Of a stretch of DNA of 64,000 bases, positions 38,152 through 47,887 are shown piece by piece. Source of the stretch: Paenibacillus sp. NEAU-GSW1 (GTDB lineage: Bacteria > Bacillota > Bacilli > Paenibacillales > Paenibacillaceae). Location of the stretch: positions 178,447-242,446 of the forward strand of contig NZ_WOVL01000003.1 of assembly GCF_009737085.1 (NCBI RefSeq). Reading direction: 5' to 3'. The first letter of the stretch is position 1; the number at the start of each line of letters is the position of its first letter. Made by a program: the position numbers and the translations under genes. The notes beneath the pieces are model-generated. The model made no database searches and had not been told where the DNA came from. It worked only from the letters and a program-made list of their open reading frames with translations.

Positions 38152-38197
38152 AAAAAAAACTGCCGAACAAATCCCAAGCGGATTTCATTCAACAGTT
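38152..38197 (-). terminator. Terminator of the rapZ-yvcK-whiA-HPr operon
   Basis: On the minus strand the stem AACTG...GAAATCC/GGATTT...CAGTT is followed by eight T. It lies about 40 bases after the HPr-like gene and faces the clpP terminator. Confidence 0.75.
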
Positions 38198-38238
38198 CCT
38201 TTAGGTTCAATCTGGCGATAACCGTAATATCGATAAAA

Positions 38239-38508
38239 TTACTGGTTCTCCAGCTCTTCTTTGCTGACGAGCGCAACTAAAGCGTTTACAGCCTGCTCGG
38301 CGTCCGAACCTTCTGCGCTAATGAATACTTCGGTACCGGAACTAATCGCCAAGCTCATAATTCCCATAATCGATTTGGCATTCACTTTTTTGTCGTCTTT
38401 TTCAACAAATACTTCAGAGGAAAATTTATTCGCTTCTTGAACGAAAAGTGCTGCTGGTCTAGCATGAAGACCCGTTTTCAGACGAACGACAACCGGAAGC
38501 CTTGTCAT
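38239..38508 (-). CDS. HPr-family phosphocarrier protein at the crh locus
   Basis: 89 residues. With the start at ATG 38508 (AGGGGGT upstream), TGLHARPA places histidine exactly at position 15 and NAKSIMGIM places serine at 46. His15 is the PTS phosphorylation site and Ser46 the HPrK site. The gene position after whiA is that of crh in B. subtilis, but Crh lacks His15, so this protein could act both in PTS transfer and in CcpA signalling. Genuine ptsH beside ptsI may exist elsewhere. hprK is in this window. Confidence 0.9.
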   Translation of the reverse strand: MTRLPVVVRLKTGLHARPAALFVQEANKFSSEVFVEKDDKKVNAKSIMGIMSLAISSGTEVFISAEGSDAEQAVNALVALVSKEELENQ

Positions 38509-38610
38509 GGAAACCATACCCCCTATATCAAAGTCATTATAAATAGTGCGAACTGAATCTTTTTGTACATTATTATAGCATTATACCAAAGGTTGCACTA
38601 GGATAAAAGG

Positions 38611-39540
38611 CTAGGCATTACGTATTTTTTCAGCCATTTCATCAATTTTGCGCAGCCGGTGGTTAACGCCCGATTTGCTGACATTGCCTTTAAGCAGCTC
38701 GCCTACCTCTTTCAGGTTCATATCGGGATGCTGCAGCCGGATTTCCGCCACTTCCTTCAGCTTATCCGGCAAGTTGTGCAAACCGACTTCCTTTTGCAGC
38801 AGCTTGATGTTGTCGATCTGCCGTACCGCAGCTCCGATCGTCTTGTTCAAGTTCGCCGTTTCGCAGTTCACAATCCGGTTGACCGAATTGCGCATGTCGC
38901 GCATAATCCGGACGTCCTCAAACTTAAACAACGCTTGATGCGCGCCGACAATGTTGAGCAGTTCGATAATTTTCTCGCCCTCTTTGATGTAAAAAATAAA
39001 GCCTTTCTTACGCTCAATGCAACGCGCGTTCAAATCGAACTTATTCGCCAGCTCCACCAATGCGCCGCAATGCTCCTCGTACATCGAGGAAATTTCCAAA
39101 TGATATGAGGAGCCCTCCGGGTTATTAACCGATCCGCCGGCCAGAAATGCACCGCGCAAATACGACCTCTTGCAGCAAGGCTTGCGTATAATGTCTTTAT
39201 TAATGCCCAGATTAAAAACGAATCCTTCGGAAACGATGCGCAGCTCGCTCAAAATTTCTTGTACTTTGGCCGGAATCCGGACAATATACACATTATTTTT
39301 CTTGAGACGCATTTTTTTCCGGACTAGAAGCTCAGTGTGCACATCGAAATGCTTCTTCACGAGCGAGTATATCCGTCTCGCGATAGCCGCATTCTCCGTG
39401 GAGATGTCCAGTACGACTTTGCGGCTGGATAAGCTGACAGAACCGTTCATCCGGATAAGCGCAGACAGCTCCGCAAGCTCGCAGCAAGCGTCTGCCTCAA
39501 CCAATGTAAGTTCTTTTTTTGTTTGCGCCGCAAATGACAT
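38611..39540 (-). CDS. whiA: Sporulation regulator WhiA
   Basis: 309 residues from the ATG at 39540 (AGAGGTG upstream). The N-terminal part is a LAGLIDADG-homing-endonuclease-like fold without catalysis ([24 protein letters not shown]), and the C-terminal part is a helix-turn-helix ([21 protein letters not shown]). WhiA is a DNA-binding protein affecting division and chromosome segregation in Bacillota. It sits in the conserved rapZ-yvcK-whiA order, six bases after yvcK. Confidence 0.95.
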   Translation of the reverse strand: MSFAAQTKKELTLVEADACCELAELSALIRMNGSVSLSSRKVVLDISTENAAIARRIYSLVKKHFDVHTELLVRKKMRLKKNNVYIVRIPAKVQEILSELRIVSEGFVFNLGINKDIIRKPCCKRSYLRGAFLAGGSVNNPEGSSYHLEISSMYEEHCGALVELANKFDLNARCIERKKGFIFYIKEGEKIIELLNIVGAHQALFKFEDVRIMRDMRNSVNRIVNCETANLNKTIGAAVRQIDNIKLLQKEVGLHNLPDKLKEVAEIRLQHPDMNLKEVGELLKGNVSKSGVNHRLRKIDEMAEKIRNA

Positions 39541-39546
39541 CACTAT

Positions 39547-40533
39547 TCACCTCTTTCTGAGCATCCAATTTTCAACTAGCTTATATATATGATGGCTTAG
39601 TCGTTCCGCATCATGTCTTAGAAAAGTTCGGAAAAGAACAAGCCGGTCAGCAATAACCTGATAGCCTCTGCGCGTCACCTCATCCAAATCGAGATGGACC
39701 GCTTTTGCGCCCATTTCCGCATATCTGTCTTCAACCTGCGGCGGAATTTCACCGTCGTTTACGATGACGTAATCAAATAAATGATGGCCAATATGGGTAT
39801 GAATCGCTTCCAAATGATCGCTCACGGAATAATTGTCCGTCTCGCCGGGCTGCGTCATGACATTGCAGACAAACAGTTTTACCGCATCGGATTTGCAAAT
39901 CGCCTCTGCCAGCTTCGGCACAAGCAGGTTTGGAATAATGCTCGTATACAAGCTGCCTGGACCGATTAAAATCGCGTCAGCCTGCTGGATTGCTTCTACC
40001 GCTTCCGGCAGCGGCTCGACCTCGCTCGGTTCAATGAACACGCGCTTGATGACCTTTCCTGATTTCGGAATAAGCGACTCTCCTACTACAATAGAGCCGT
40101 CGGTCATTTCCGCCTTAAGCACAATCGCTTGGCCCGCTGCGGGCAGCACCTGTCCGCGAACGGCGAGCACTTTGCTCAATTCGCGTACGCCTGTTACAAA
40201 ATCGCCGGAAATATCGCTCATTGCCGCCAGCATTAAGTTGCCCAAACTATGGCCCGCCAAACCGGTACCGTTGTTAAAACGATACTGCAGCACTTCCGTC
40301 AACAGCGGCTCTGCGTCTGCAAGCGCCATCAGAACGTTGCGAATATCGCCCGGCGGCGGCATTTGCAGCTCATTGCGGAGAATGCCGGAGCTGCCGCCGT
40401 CGTCGGCGACCGTTACGATCGCCGTAATATCCAGCGGCTTCTCCTTTAGCCCGCGAAGCATAACCGACAAGCCTGTGCCGCCGCCGATTACGACGATTTT
40501 GGGGCGCCTCATTATTTTATGCCTGCTCTGCAT
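39547..40533 (-). CDS. yvcK: YvcK family protein (gluconeogenesis/cell-shape factor)
   Basis: 328 residues of the YvcK/CofD-like family: IVVIGGGTGLSVMLRGLK, VTVADDGGSSGILR, PPGDIRNVL and GHSLGNLMLAA in order. It binds UDP-sugars in known homologues and supports growth on gluconeogenic sources and wall synthesis. GAGGTGATTGG precedes the ATG. It follows rapZ by 12 bases in the same operon. Confidence 0.95.
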   Translation of the reverse strand: MQSRHKIMRRPKIVVIGGGTGLSVMLRGLKEKPLDITAIVTVADDGGSSGILRNELQMPPPGDIRNVLMALADAEPLLTEVLQYRFNNGTGLAGHSLGNLMLAAMSDISGDFVTGVRELSKVLAVRGQVLPAAGQAIVLKAEMTDGSIVVGESLIPKSGKVIKRVFIEPSEVEPLPEAVEAIQQADAILIGPGSLYTSIIPNLLVPKLAEAICKSDAVKLFVCNVMTQPGETDNYSVSDHLEAIHTHIGHHLFDYVIVNDGEIPPQVEDRYAEMGAKAVHLDLDEVTRRGYQVIADRLVLFRTFLRHDAERLSHHIYKLVENWMLRKR

Positions 40534-40545
40534 CCAATCACCTCG

Positions 40546-41430
40546 TCAATGCTTATCTCTGTCGGCATCACGATGGCTGACACGGACACGCTCCGTATCG
40601 CTGCTGCCGAGCACACGCCCCAAATATTCGGCAATCGCTACCGAACGGTGCTTCCCGCCCGTGCAGCCGATTCCGATTACGACCTGGCTTTTTCCTTCCT
40701 TATGATACTGAGGAATAAGAAATTGCAGCATGTCGATCAGCTTGGTTAGAAAAGTTTGCGTCTCCGGCCATTTCATCACATACTCATAGACTTCTGGAGT
40801 TTGCCCGGTATTCGGACGCAAATGCTCGATATAATGCGGATTAGGCAAAAAGCGAACGTCATAAATCAAGTCGGCATCGATCGGTATGCCATATTTGAAG
40901 CCGAAGGAGGTTACATTGACCGTGAGGCTGTTCTGCTCAATATGATTGAACCTTGAAACAATCCTCTCTTTCAGCTGGGCTGGCTTTATGCTGCTCGTGT
41001 CTATAACGAGGGAAGCGGAGCCTTTCAGATCCTCCAGCATACGGCGCTCCATCTGAATGCCTTCCAGTGGCATGCCCTCCGGGTTAAGCGGATGACGGCG
41101 GCGGCTTTCCTTATAACGCTGCACAAGCACTTCGTCTTTCGCATCCAGAAACAAAATTTCGCAACTGATCGTAGAGTGCTCTCTAATAAAAGTTAATGAT
41201 TCCGATAAAGCCGTGAAAAATTCCCGTCCGCGCAAATCGATGACGAGCGCAACCTTCCCGATCTTACCGTTGGATTGCTCGATCAACTCCGCAAACTTCG
41301 GAATGAGCACCGGAGGCAAATTATCGACGCAGAAGAATCCGAGATCCTCCAGGCTTTGCACGGCAATCGTCTTCCCTGCGCCCGACATCCCGGTAATAAT
41401 AACAAGCTTCGACATCGCTCCCGTTTCCAT
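40546..41430 (-). CDS. rapZ: RNase adapter / nucleotide-binding protein RapZ (YvcJ)
   Basis: 294 residues from the ATG at 41430, chosen for AGGAGG six bases upstream. The N-terminal Walker [11 protein letters not shown] and Walker B-like VALVIDLRG are followed by the C-terminal domain with [14 protein letters not shown]. In E. coli RapZ controls GlmZ decay; in Bacillus YvcJ hydrolyses GTP and affects competence. It is first in the rapZ-yvcK-whiA-HPr operon. The Nudix gene yvcI that precedes it in Bacillus is absent. Confidence 0.95.
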   Translation of the reverse strand: METGAMSKLVIITGMSGAGKTIAVQSLEDLGFFCVDNLPPVLIPKFAELIEQSNGKIGKVALVIDLRGREFFTALSESLTFIREHSTISCEILFLDAKDEVLVQRYKESRRRHPLNPEGMPLEGIQMERRMLEDLKGSASLVIDTSSIKPAQLKERIVSRFNHIEQNSLTVNVTSFGFKYGIPIDADLIYDVRFLPNPHYIEHLRPNTGQTPEVYEYVMKWPETQTFLTKLIDMLQFLIPQYHKEGKSQVVIGIGCTGGKHRSVAIAEYLGRVLGSSDTERVRVSHRDADRDKH

Positions 41431-41592
41431 AGGGGTCCTCCTTAAAAGTTTTGCCGTAGCGTAAACGGCTGCCGCCGTCATGCGGCGAGTCTCGTTTCGC
41501 GTTGAAATATAAGCTTATTTATAAATGTATACCTTATAAATTCTTATATTTGGCAGCAAAACTTGCTTCGTAAGCATAAGCCGGCAGCAAAA

Positions 41593-42543
41593 CTACGAGC
41601 GCAAAATTAAGCCGGCAGCGCCAACTACGCCAGCGTTGTTGCCCAGTGTTGCCGCTACGATTTTCACGCCTTCTTTCGCTTGATTTTGCGTATATTTCTC
41701 GAATACTTCGCGGATTTGCTCGAACAGGAATTCGCCTGCTTTCGACACGCCGCCGCCAATAATAAAGCATTCTGGATTCAGTACAACTGCCATAACCGCC
41801 ATTGATTTGCCGAGGTAGTAAGCAGCGCGGCTTACAATACGAGCCGCCACTTCGTCGCCTGCTTTCGCTGCGTCAACAACGTCTTTCGCCATAATATTCT
41901 CCACGAGCGACAATGTTGTCCGGTCGCCGCGCTCAACAGCGTCTTTCGCCATACGGATAATGCCCGTAGCCGAGGAAACAGTTTCCAAGCAGCCCATTTT
42001 GCCGCAGCCGCATTGAATCGCTTCGAGATCCGGAACGATCGAAATATGTCCGAGCTCGCCAGCCATGCCGGCAAAGCCTTCGACAATTTTGCCGCCGATA
42101 ATGATACCGCCGCCTACGCCTGTTCCAAGCGTATAGCACACGCAGTTATCAATGCCTTTGCCTGCGCCGGCCCATGCCTCGCCAAGAGCGGCAACGTTCG
42201 CGTCATTGTTGACAAGCACTTTCACGTTAAGCGCTTCTTCCAAGTACGCTTTAAGATTAACGTTTTCAATATTCAAGTTAGCGGAAAACTTCACAATGCC
42301 ATTCGGAATATCCAAGAAACCGGCAATGCCCACGCCTACGCCGCCTACTTGTTCCCACTTATATGGGGATTCCTCTACAATATGCTTTGCGTAGTTCGCA
42401 ATATTTTGCAGAATAGCATCGGTTCCTTTAGCGGTATCGGTCGGACCTTCATACGTATGAAGAAGCTCCCCTTCTTCATTACAAATTCCGACTTTAATTG
42501 CTGTTCCGCCGATATCGACGCCAACGTAAATCTTCTCAGACAT
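41593..42543 (-). CDS. glcK: ROK-family glucokinase
   Basis: 316 residues from the ATG at 42543 (GAGGTGG upstream). ATP-binding VGVDIGGTAIKVGI starts the protein, sugar-binding VNNDANVAALGE and TLGTGVGGGII follow, and the ROK zinc site CGCGKMGCLE is intact. It phosphorylates glucose to glucose-6-phosphate with ATP. It lies between trxB and rapZ on the same strand but has its own spacing on both sides (about 160 bases each). Confidence 0.95.
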   Translation of the reverse strand: MSEKIYVGVDIGGTAIKVGICNEEGELLHTYEGPTDTAKGTDAILQNIANYAKHIVEESPYKWEQVGGVGVGIAGFLDIPNGIVKFSANLNIENVNLKAYLEEALNVKVLVNNDANVAALGEAWAGAGKGIDNCVCYTLGTGVGGGIIIGGKIVEGFAGMAGELGHISIVPDLEAIQCGCGKMGCLETVSSATGIIRMAKDAVERGDRTTLSLVENIMAKDVVDAAKAGDEVAARIVSRAAYYLGKSMAVMAVVLNPECFIIGGGVSKAGEFLFEQIREVFEKYTQNQAKEGVKIVAATLGNNAGVVGAAGLILRS

Positions 42544-42640
42544 TGCTAGCCACCTCGTCAATAGGTTATCTTCTCTGTATCCAACTATAAGCGAACGCCC
42601 TAATTCGGTCAAGATAACGGCACTCTCGCTCATTTCAAGT

Positions 42641-42672
42641 AAAAAGCCCCGTCCTGATGCGGAAAGGGGCTT
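42641..42672 (-). terminator. Terminator of trxB
   Basis: The stem AAGCCCC/GGGGCTT (with internal bases) ends in TTTTT on the minus strand, about 30 bases after the trxB stop. Confidence 0.75.
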
Positions 42673-42703
42673 CGATCATTGGGTTTCAAACTACGCCTTG
42701 GAA

Positions 42704-43651
42704 TTACTTGGACTGGCTCCAATCCTGAGTAATGTGTCCCTCCAGGAAACGCTCGCAGTCGAGCGCTGCCATACAGCCGCTGCCGGCAGCCGTAATCGCT
42801 TGGCGATACTTGCTGTCCTGCACGTCGCCGCAAGCGAAGACGCCCGGTACATTCGTCTCCGAGGAGCCCGGCTTTACTTTAATGTAGCCGTGTTCGTCGG
42901 TATCGATTTGCCCGTTCAAAAACTTCGTGTTCGGCGTATGGCCGATAGCGATAAAGATGCCGTCCGTTGGAATTACCTCTTCGTCGCCGGATTCATTGTT
43001 GCGCACCTTCAGGCCGGTAACGCCCATGCCTGTCGCTACAACTTCAACAGGCGTACGGTTCAGGCTCCAGCTAATTTTCTCGTTATCGCGAGCGCGGTCT
43101 TGCATGATTTTGGAGGCGCGAAGCTCCTCGCGGCGGTTAACAAGCTCAACGTTCGTAGCAAACTTCGTCAGGAAGCTTGCTTCTTCCATTGCGGAGTCGC
43201 CGCCGCCGACAACGATGATCTTCTTCCCTCTGAAAAAGAACCCGTCACAAGTCGCGCATGTGCTTACGCCTTTGCCTACATTGTCCTTCTCGCCTGGAAT
43301 GCCGAGATATTTCGCCGATGCGCCAGTCGAGATAATGAGCGTTTCGGCCACATATTCGCCTTTGCCTTCAACTTGAAGCTTGAACGGACGCTCGGACATG
43401 TCAACGCTGTTTACCCAGCCGGTAACGAACTCCGCGCCGAAACGCTCCGCTTGCTTACGCATGTTCGCCATCAGATCAGGTCCCATAATGCCTTCCGGAA
43501 AGCCTGGGAAGTTCTCGACTTCCGTCGTCGTTGTCAGCTGGCCGCCTGGCTCGGGACCTTCGATAACGAGCGGATTCATATTCGCACGGGCCAAATAAAT
43601 CGCGGCTGTAAGGCCTGCAGGGCCGGTTCCGATAATAATGGATTTGTACAT
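42704..43651 (-). CDS. trxB: Thioredoxin reductase
   Basis: 315 residues from the ATG at 43651 (GAGGAGGC upstream). FAD-binding IIGTGPAGLTAAIYLAR, redox-active CATCDG, NADPH-binding VVGGGDSAMEEA and the closing FACGDVQDSKYRQA are all present. It transfers electrons from NADPH to thioredoxin. The neighbouring TPR gene is also its neighbour in Bacillus (yvcD-trxB). Confidence 0.97.
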   Translation of the reverse strand: MYKSIIIGTGPAGLTAAIYLARANMNPLVIEGPEPGGQLTTTTEVENFPGFPEGIMGPDLMANMRKQAERFGAEFVTGWVNSVDMSERPFKLQVEGKGEYVAETLIISTGASAKYLGIPGEKDNVGKGVSTCATCDGFFFRGKKIIVVGGGDSAMEEASFLTKFATNVELVNRREELRASKIMQDRARDNEKISWSLNRTPVEVVATGMGVTGLKVRNNESGDEEVIPTDGIFIAIGHTPNTKFLNGQIDTDEHGYIKVKPGSSETNVPGVFACGDVQDSKYRQAITAAGSGCMAALDCERFLEGHITQDWSQSK

Positions 43652-43702
43652 GGTTTGCCTCCTCGAAAAATGTGACGGTGCCTTCCGATTGCCGCTGCGC
43701 AT

Positions 43703-43810
43703 CCCTATCATTCTTCCGATCGCCATTGTCCTCGAATGCCATGAACATGTCCCCTAAGGGGACCATTCGAGGACAAAAGCGAACGCTAACGCTTCTCCAG
43801 AACGATAGGG
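43703..43810 (-). repeat. Dispersed stem-loop repeat in the trxB leader
   Basis: The outer arms CCCTATCATT/AACGATAGGG and the inner arms around TTGTCCTCGAATG/CATTCGAGGACAA flank a loop with CCCCTAAGGGG. The 22-base block at 43779-43800 matches the tpiA leader repeat with one change. It lies between the TPR gene and trxB. Confidence 0.6.
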
Positions 43811-43923
43811 CCGCTCCGCGACCTCGGGCACCTCTATGTTTGTCTCGCTCAACCATGTAATGGTTGAGGAGAGGGTTAGCTCGGTTATTTGAGAAAACCT
43901 CGCTTATGTTATTCCAACAGCTC

Positions 43924-45681
43924 CTACTCCGATTCCGGATTTAAATCGGCAAGGGAGAAAACGGAGCTGAGCGACTTCATTTTTTCTTTGATGCCGCACA
44001 CTTCGTCGATCCTTTTGGCGTTCTTGCTGATCGTCGCAATCGACGTGCCGTAACGCACCGACACTTCATGGTACGAAATCGTACGGCGATGCATTTTGGC
44101 TGTCAAATATTCTAGCGCTGCCGCCCAGCTCTCTACTTTCGTAAGCTTCGGCACTTCCGGGTACACTCTGGATAGAAACTCAACCCACAACGTCATCAAA
44201 TCATGCTGCTGTACGAGATCGTAATGTTTATTCATGCGCATCAAAGCGGTCTCGACGACTTCTTGCCAGCGGTCTTCCCAGACCGGCAGTCTCGACGGCA
44301 CGCGATTCGGTTCAATAACCGTATCTTTGCCTTCCAGCACTGCGCGAAGCGGCTCCTGTACGCCAATCGTCCGAAGGACAAAAATCGCGATGCGCTTCAA
44401 ATAGTCGTCCTCTTGCTCTTCCAAGAGGAACGAGCGAAGCACATCTTTAACCTCATTGTCGGCAATCATGCCAAGCGCCTGGATAACCTGCAGCTTCGTA
44501 TGCTGATCGCCGTGCCGCAGCGCCCAGAAGAACGAAGAACGGACAAGCGGGTCCCGCTTCATATGGTCAGGAAGGCCGTCGGAGGAATTCTCCCACAGCT
44601 TGAATTGCTCTTCAAACGGCAAATGATAATGATAGCTGATCGAAGCGTTATGCTCGCCGCCTTTGACGAGCTCCAGCTGCTCCATGTAATAGCGCGGAAT
44701 ACCCGAATCCGGATCAAGCTTCGCCGCTTGCTTCCATAGCCGCTCCGCTTCGCTGTAGCGACCAATATTGCACGCCGCAACCGCTGCGTAATGGTACAAG
44801 CAAGGATCCTGGGGCAGCGATGTATCCTTCAGCAATCGGATAAAATGCCGGTGAGCCGCCTCATGCTCTCCTAAGATACCCATTGTGGTAGCCAGTTTAA
44901 ACACATGCTCCTGGTGGAACGGCACCGTTTTGCGAAGAAGCTCGACGATAGGCGCCAAGCTGTCCTTATCATTCGCATGCTGATAGAAAATCGCAAGGTT
45001 GCACAACGCATGCAAATTTCCCGGTTCGATCTCGAGCGCTTCGATAATCGTGTCCATCGCTTTGTCGAACAGGCCCATATAGTAATAGGCAAGCGCCAAG
45101 TTGTTGCGGGCGGCCAAGAACTCCGGCTGCGCTTCGATAATTTGCTCCAAAATGCGAACCGCTTCGGCAAATTTCCCTTCCTCCAGCAGCAAGCGAGCTT
45201 GATCATGCTCCAGCATGCCTTCACGGGACTTAATGTTCGTCAGACGCGTCGGACGCTCCAGCTCGTAATGAAGCAACTCCATCATTTCTTCCGCTTCATC
45301 AAGAAACTGGCCCTCCGCATCCTCCTCCAAATAATGGACGAGCGCGTCTTCGGCAGCTTCGTACAGCTCCATGTTGGCGAAATTGTTAGCCATATAAAAA
45401 TGGCATTCCGTCATCGTTGGATCAAGTTCTTCGAGAATCCAATTCAATATGCGATTGGATTCGTCATAATTGCCCATTTCAGACAAAATACCGGCCATGT
45501 TGCAATGATTAACCGGATTATCCGGCTCGTATTCAACAGCTCTGCGGAAATACTTGAGTGCCTTGTCATAGTGGTAACGATCCAGTGACCGGACCGCCCT
45601 CTCGAAAAAGAACGTTGCGTCCCATTGTACCGGTATGACTTTTGTTCGTTTATCTATGGCTGCTCGTTTCTTCTCTTTCAC
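43924..45681 (-). CDS. Tetratricopeptide-repeat protein (YvcD-like)
   Basis: 585 residues from the GTG at 45681, which is eight bases after GGGAGGTG; TTG at 45687 is too close to that site. At least four TPR units are visible in the first half (for example ALKYFRRAVEYEPDNPVNHCNMAGI, AVRILEQIIEAQPEFLAARNNLALAYY). A helical HEAT-like middle follows, and a short C-terminal helix-turn-helix-like segment (HEVSVRYGTSIATISKNAKRI) may bind DNA. B. subtilis YvcD is the positional counterpart. Its partner proteins are unknown. Confidence 0.8.
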   Translation of the reverse strand: MKEKKRAAIDKRTKVIPVQWDATFFFERAVRSLDRYHYDKALKYFRRAVEYEPDNPVNHCNMAGILSEMGNYDESNRILNWILEELDPTMTECHFYMANNFANMELYEAAEDALVHYLEEDAEGQFLDEAEEMMELLHYELERPTRLTNIKSREGMLEHDQARLLLEEGKFAEAVRILEQIIEAQPEFLAARNNLALAYYYMGLFDKAMDTIIEALEIEPGNLHALCNLAIFYQHANDKDSLAPIVELLRKTVPFHQEHVFKLATTMGILGEHEAAHRHFIRLLKDTSLPQDPCLYHYAAVAACNIGRYSEAERLWKQAAKLDPDSGIPRYYMEQLELVKGGEHNASISYHYHLPFEEQFKLWENSSDGLPDHMKRDPLVRSSFFWALRHGDQHTKLQVIQALGMIADNEVKDVLRSFLLEEQEDDYLKRIAIFVLRTIGVQEPLRAVLEGKDTVIEPNRVPSRLPVWEDRWQEVVETALMRMNKHYDLVQQHDLMTLWVEFLSRVYPEVPKLTKVESWAAALEYLTAKMHRRTISYHEVSVRYGTSIATISKNAKRIDEVCGIKEKMKSLSSVFSLADLNPESE

Positions 45682-45840
45682 CCGCAAGGCACCTCCCGAT
45701 CTTCTGTTTTAAACCGCACTCAGTCGTTTCTACGATTATACCATAGCAGCGACTTTCCTAACACGAAAGAATATGTGGGAAAATCGCGAACGTTATACAA
45801 ACCGCCCGCGATTTTCCGCTGATTGCTATGAAATTAGACG

Positions 45841-46791
45841 TTATACGCCATTGCTTTTGAAGAGCGTACTGATCGAACCGCCTTCAATAATGATTCTTGT
45901 CGCTTCCGCAAGCAGCGGCGCTACCGACAGAACCGTAAAGCGTTCCGGATGATTGTCCGGCATCAGAATGGAGTCGGTCACGACAACTTCTTTAATATTT
46001 GGATGATCTAAACGCTCAATGGCATTGCCGGAAAACAACGGATGAGTTGCGCATACGTAAACGTCTTCCGCGCCGCGTTCCTTCAAGCTTTCAACTACGT
46101 TCACGATCGTGTTGCCGGTATCGATCAAGTCTTCGATAATGATCGGCGTTTGGCCCGCTACATCGCCGATTACATGCGTAATGGACGATTCATTGTGCGC
46201 AGGACGCTTTTTGATCATGATGGCAAAAGATGTGTCCAGGTAGTTCGCAAGCTTTTCCGCTGTGGAAGCGCGTCCCGCATCCGGAGAAACGACAACCGGG
46301 TTCTTAATGTTCTTCGATTTCAAATAGTCGCTGATCAGGTCGAGCGCCGTCATATGATCTACCGGAATGTTGAAGAAGCCTTGAATAGCCGGTGCATGCA
46401 GATCGATCGTAAGCACCCGGTTCGCGCCGACCGTCGTCAGCACGTCGGCAACCATTTTCGCCGAGATCGGCTCACGCGGGGCAGCCTTCCGTTCCTGACG
46501 GGCGTACCCGTAGTACGGCATAATAATATTGATCGTCTTGGCAGAAGCCCGTTTCGCAGCATCGATCATGACGAGCAATTCGATAAAATGCTCGTTGATC
46601 GGATGAGAGAACGATTGAACGAGAAAGACGTCGCAGTTCCGAATCGTTTCTTCGTAGTGAACGTACACTTCCCCGCTCTTGAAACGGGACATTTTGATAG
46701 CGCCGAGCGTCAATCCCAAATCCTCCGCGATCTTTTGAGCCAAAACCGGATTTGACGAACCCGAAAAAATACGCAACTTGTCGCTTAACAT
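45841..46791 (-). CDS. prs: Ribose-phosphate pyrophosphokinase, divergent paralogue
   Basis: 316 residues with the PRPP-synthetase layout: SRFKSGEVYVHYEET, PYYGYARQERKAAPREPISAK, DLHAPAIQGFF and the PRPP loop IIIEDLIDTGNT. The ribose-5-phosphate/metal loop that reads SPDHGGVTRA in B. subtilis Prs reads SPDAGRASTAE here, an unusual change. It makes PRPP, the substrate for histidine synthesis, and lies directly downstream of the his operon. The housekeeping prs normally lies near glmU, so this is probably a second copy. Confidence 0.88.
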   Translation of the reverse strand: MLSDKLRIFSGSSNPVLAQKIAEDLGLTLGAIKMSRFKSGEVYVHYEETIRNCDVFLVQSFSHPINEHFIELLVMIDAAKRASAKTINIIMPYYGYARQERKAAPREPISAKMVADVLTTVGANRVLTIDLHAPAIQGFFNIPVDHMTALDLISDYLKSKNIKNPVVVSPDAGRASTAEKLANYLDTSFAIMIKKRPAHNESSITHVIGDVAGQTPIIIEDLIDTGNTIVNVVESLKERGAEDVYVCATHPLFSGNAIERLDHPNIKEVVVTDSILMPDNHPERFTVLSVAPLLAEATRIIIEGGSISTLFKSNGV

Positions 46792-46930
46792 GATACCCTC
46801 CTGAGCGTTTTAAAACCAATAAAATTAAATTCCATGCGATGAGTCCGACAACCTGTGCAGGGTACGAGCTCTCGCCAATAACTGCCACCAATCGATAAGG
46901 CGTCAGCCGTTTCGACTTTTCTATAATACC

Positions 46931-46958
46931 ATTATACATTGATTTTACGATAATTCAA
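46931..46958 (-). promoter_or_regulatory. Promoter of prs
   Basis: On the minus strand, -35 TTGAAT (46953-46958), 16-base spacer, -10 TATAAT (46931-46936). It implies a leader of about 130 bases before the prs start. Confidence 0.8.
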
Positions 46959-47170
46959 AAATCGGCCTTTGGCAATTTTCGACTCTCTCTGCCCGCCTGT
47001 TCATAAAAAACGACATCTTTCATCCTATGACGCTTGCTTGATGCCGCATTGTCCCATTGATGCTGATTTTGAAGCGCTCGGCGCACAACAGAAAGCCGAC
47101 CGAAAATGAACTGCTGTTACCCGAATTAGAGGTGAAGCAGCTCATGTCGGCCGGCCAGCGCAAGGACGGC
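46959..47170. other. Gap between hisIE and the prs promoter
   Basis: The whole prs-hisIE gap is 379 bases. Beyond the promoter and leader of prs (46792-46958) I see no gene, clear terminator or repeat here. Plus-strand open frames across it are shadows of hisIE. Confidence 0.4.
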
Positions 47171-47887
47171 TTACTTGCCGCCCGCTTGCTCGCGTCTCAT
47201 TGCGTTGTTCGATGCCGGCTTGCCGTGTCTGTCTTTCAGCTCGCTCATCACATCGTCCAGCGGAAGCCCCCGCTCGCGCAGCAGCACAAGCAGATGGAAG
47301 ATCAGGTCGCTCGATTCGGAGCGGAGCTCGTCATTGTCGCCGTTTTTCGCCGCAATGATCGCCTCGGTCGCTTCCTCGCCAACCTTTTTCAATATTTTGT
47401 CGAGGCCTTTCTCGAACAAGTATGTCGTATATGCGCCCTCAGGACGCTCCGCATACCGCTGTGCGATTACACCCTCGATATCGCCAAGAATGGAGAAGCG
47501 GTCCGCTTCCTCGGAAGCTGTCGATGCGACAGCGCCTTGCACGTCAATCGGGTTGAAAAAGCAGCTGTAGCTGCCGGTATGGCATGCCGGTCCCGCTTGG
47601 TTTACCTTTACCAGCAGCGTGTCCCCGTCGCAGTCATAGGACATCGAACGGATTTGCTGCGTATGGCCGCTCGTTGCGCCCTTATTCCACAGCTCGTTGC
47701 GCGAACGGCTCCAGAACCACGTCGTGCCCGACTCGACAGACAGCTTGAGCGATTCTTCGTTCATATAGGCGAGCATCAGAACTTCCTTGCTCTGCGCATC
47801 CTGGACGATTGCCGGCACAAGGCCGTCCTCAGACCATTTGATTTGTTTGGACAAGCTTTGCGCATCCAGTTGTTGTTGCTCCGTCAT
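47171..47887 (-). CDS. hisIE: Bifunctional phosphoribosyl-AMP cyclohydrolase / phosphoribosyl-ATP pyrophosphatase
   Basis: 238 residues. The N-terminal HisI domain has [39 protein letters not shown] and the zinc ligand cluster near CDGDTLL...GPACHTG. The C-terminal HisE domain has [30 protein letters not shown] with the metal-binding EE motifs and LLVLL. It carries out the second and third steps of histidine synthesis. The start overlaps the hisF stop by four bases (ATGA). Confidence 0.96.
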   Translation of the reverse strand: MTEQQQLDAQSLSKQIKWSEDGLVPAIVQDAQSKEVLMLAYMNEESLKLSVESGTTWFWSRSRNELWNKGATSGHTQQIRSMSYDCDGDTLLVKVNQAGPACHTGSYSCFFNPIDVQGAVASTASEEADRFSILGDIEGVIAQRYAERPEGAYTTYLFEKGLDKILKKVGEEATEAIIAAKNGDNDELRSESSDLIFHLLVLLRERGLPLDDVMSELKDRHGKPASNNAMRREQAGGK

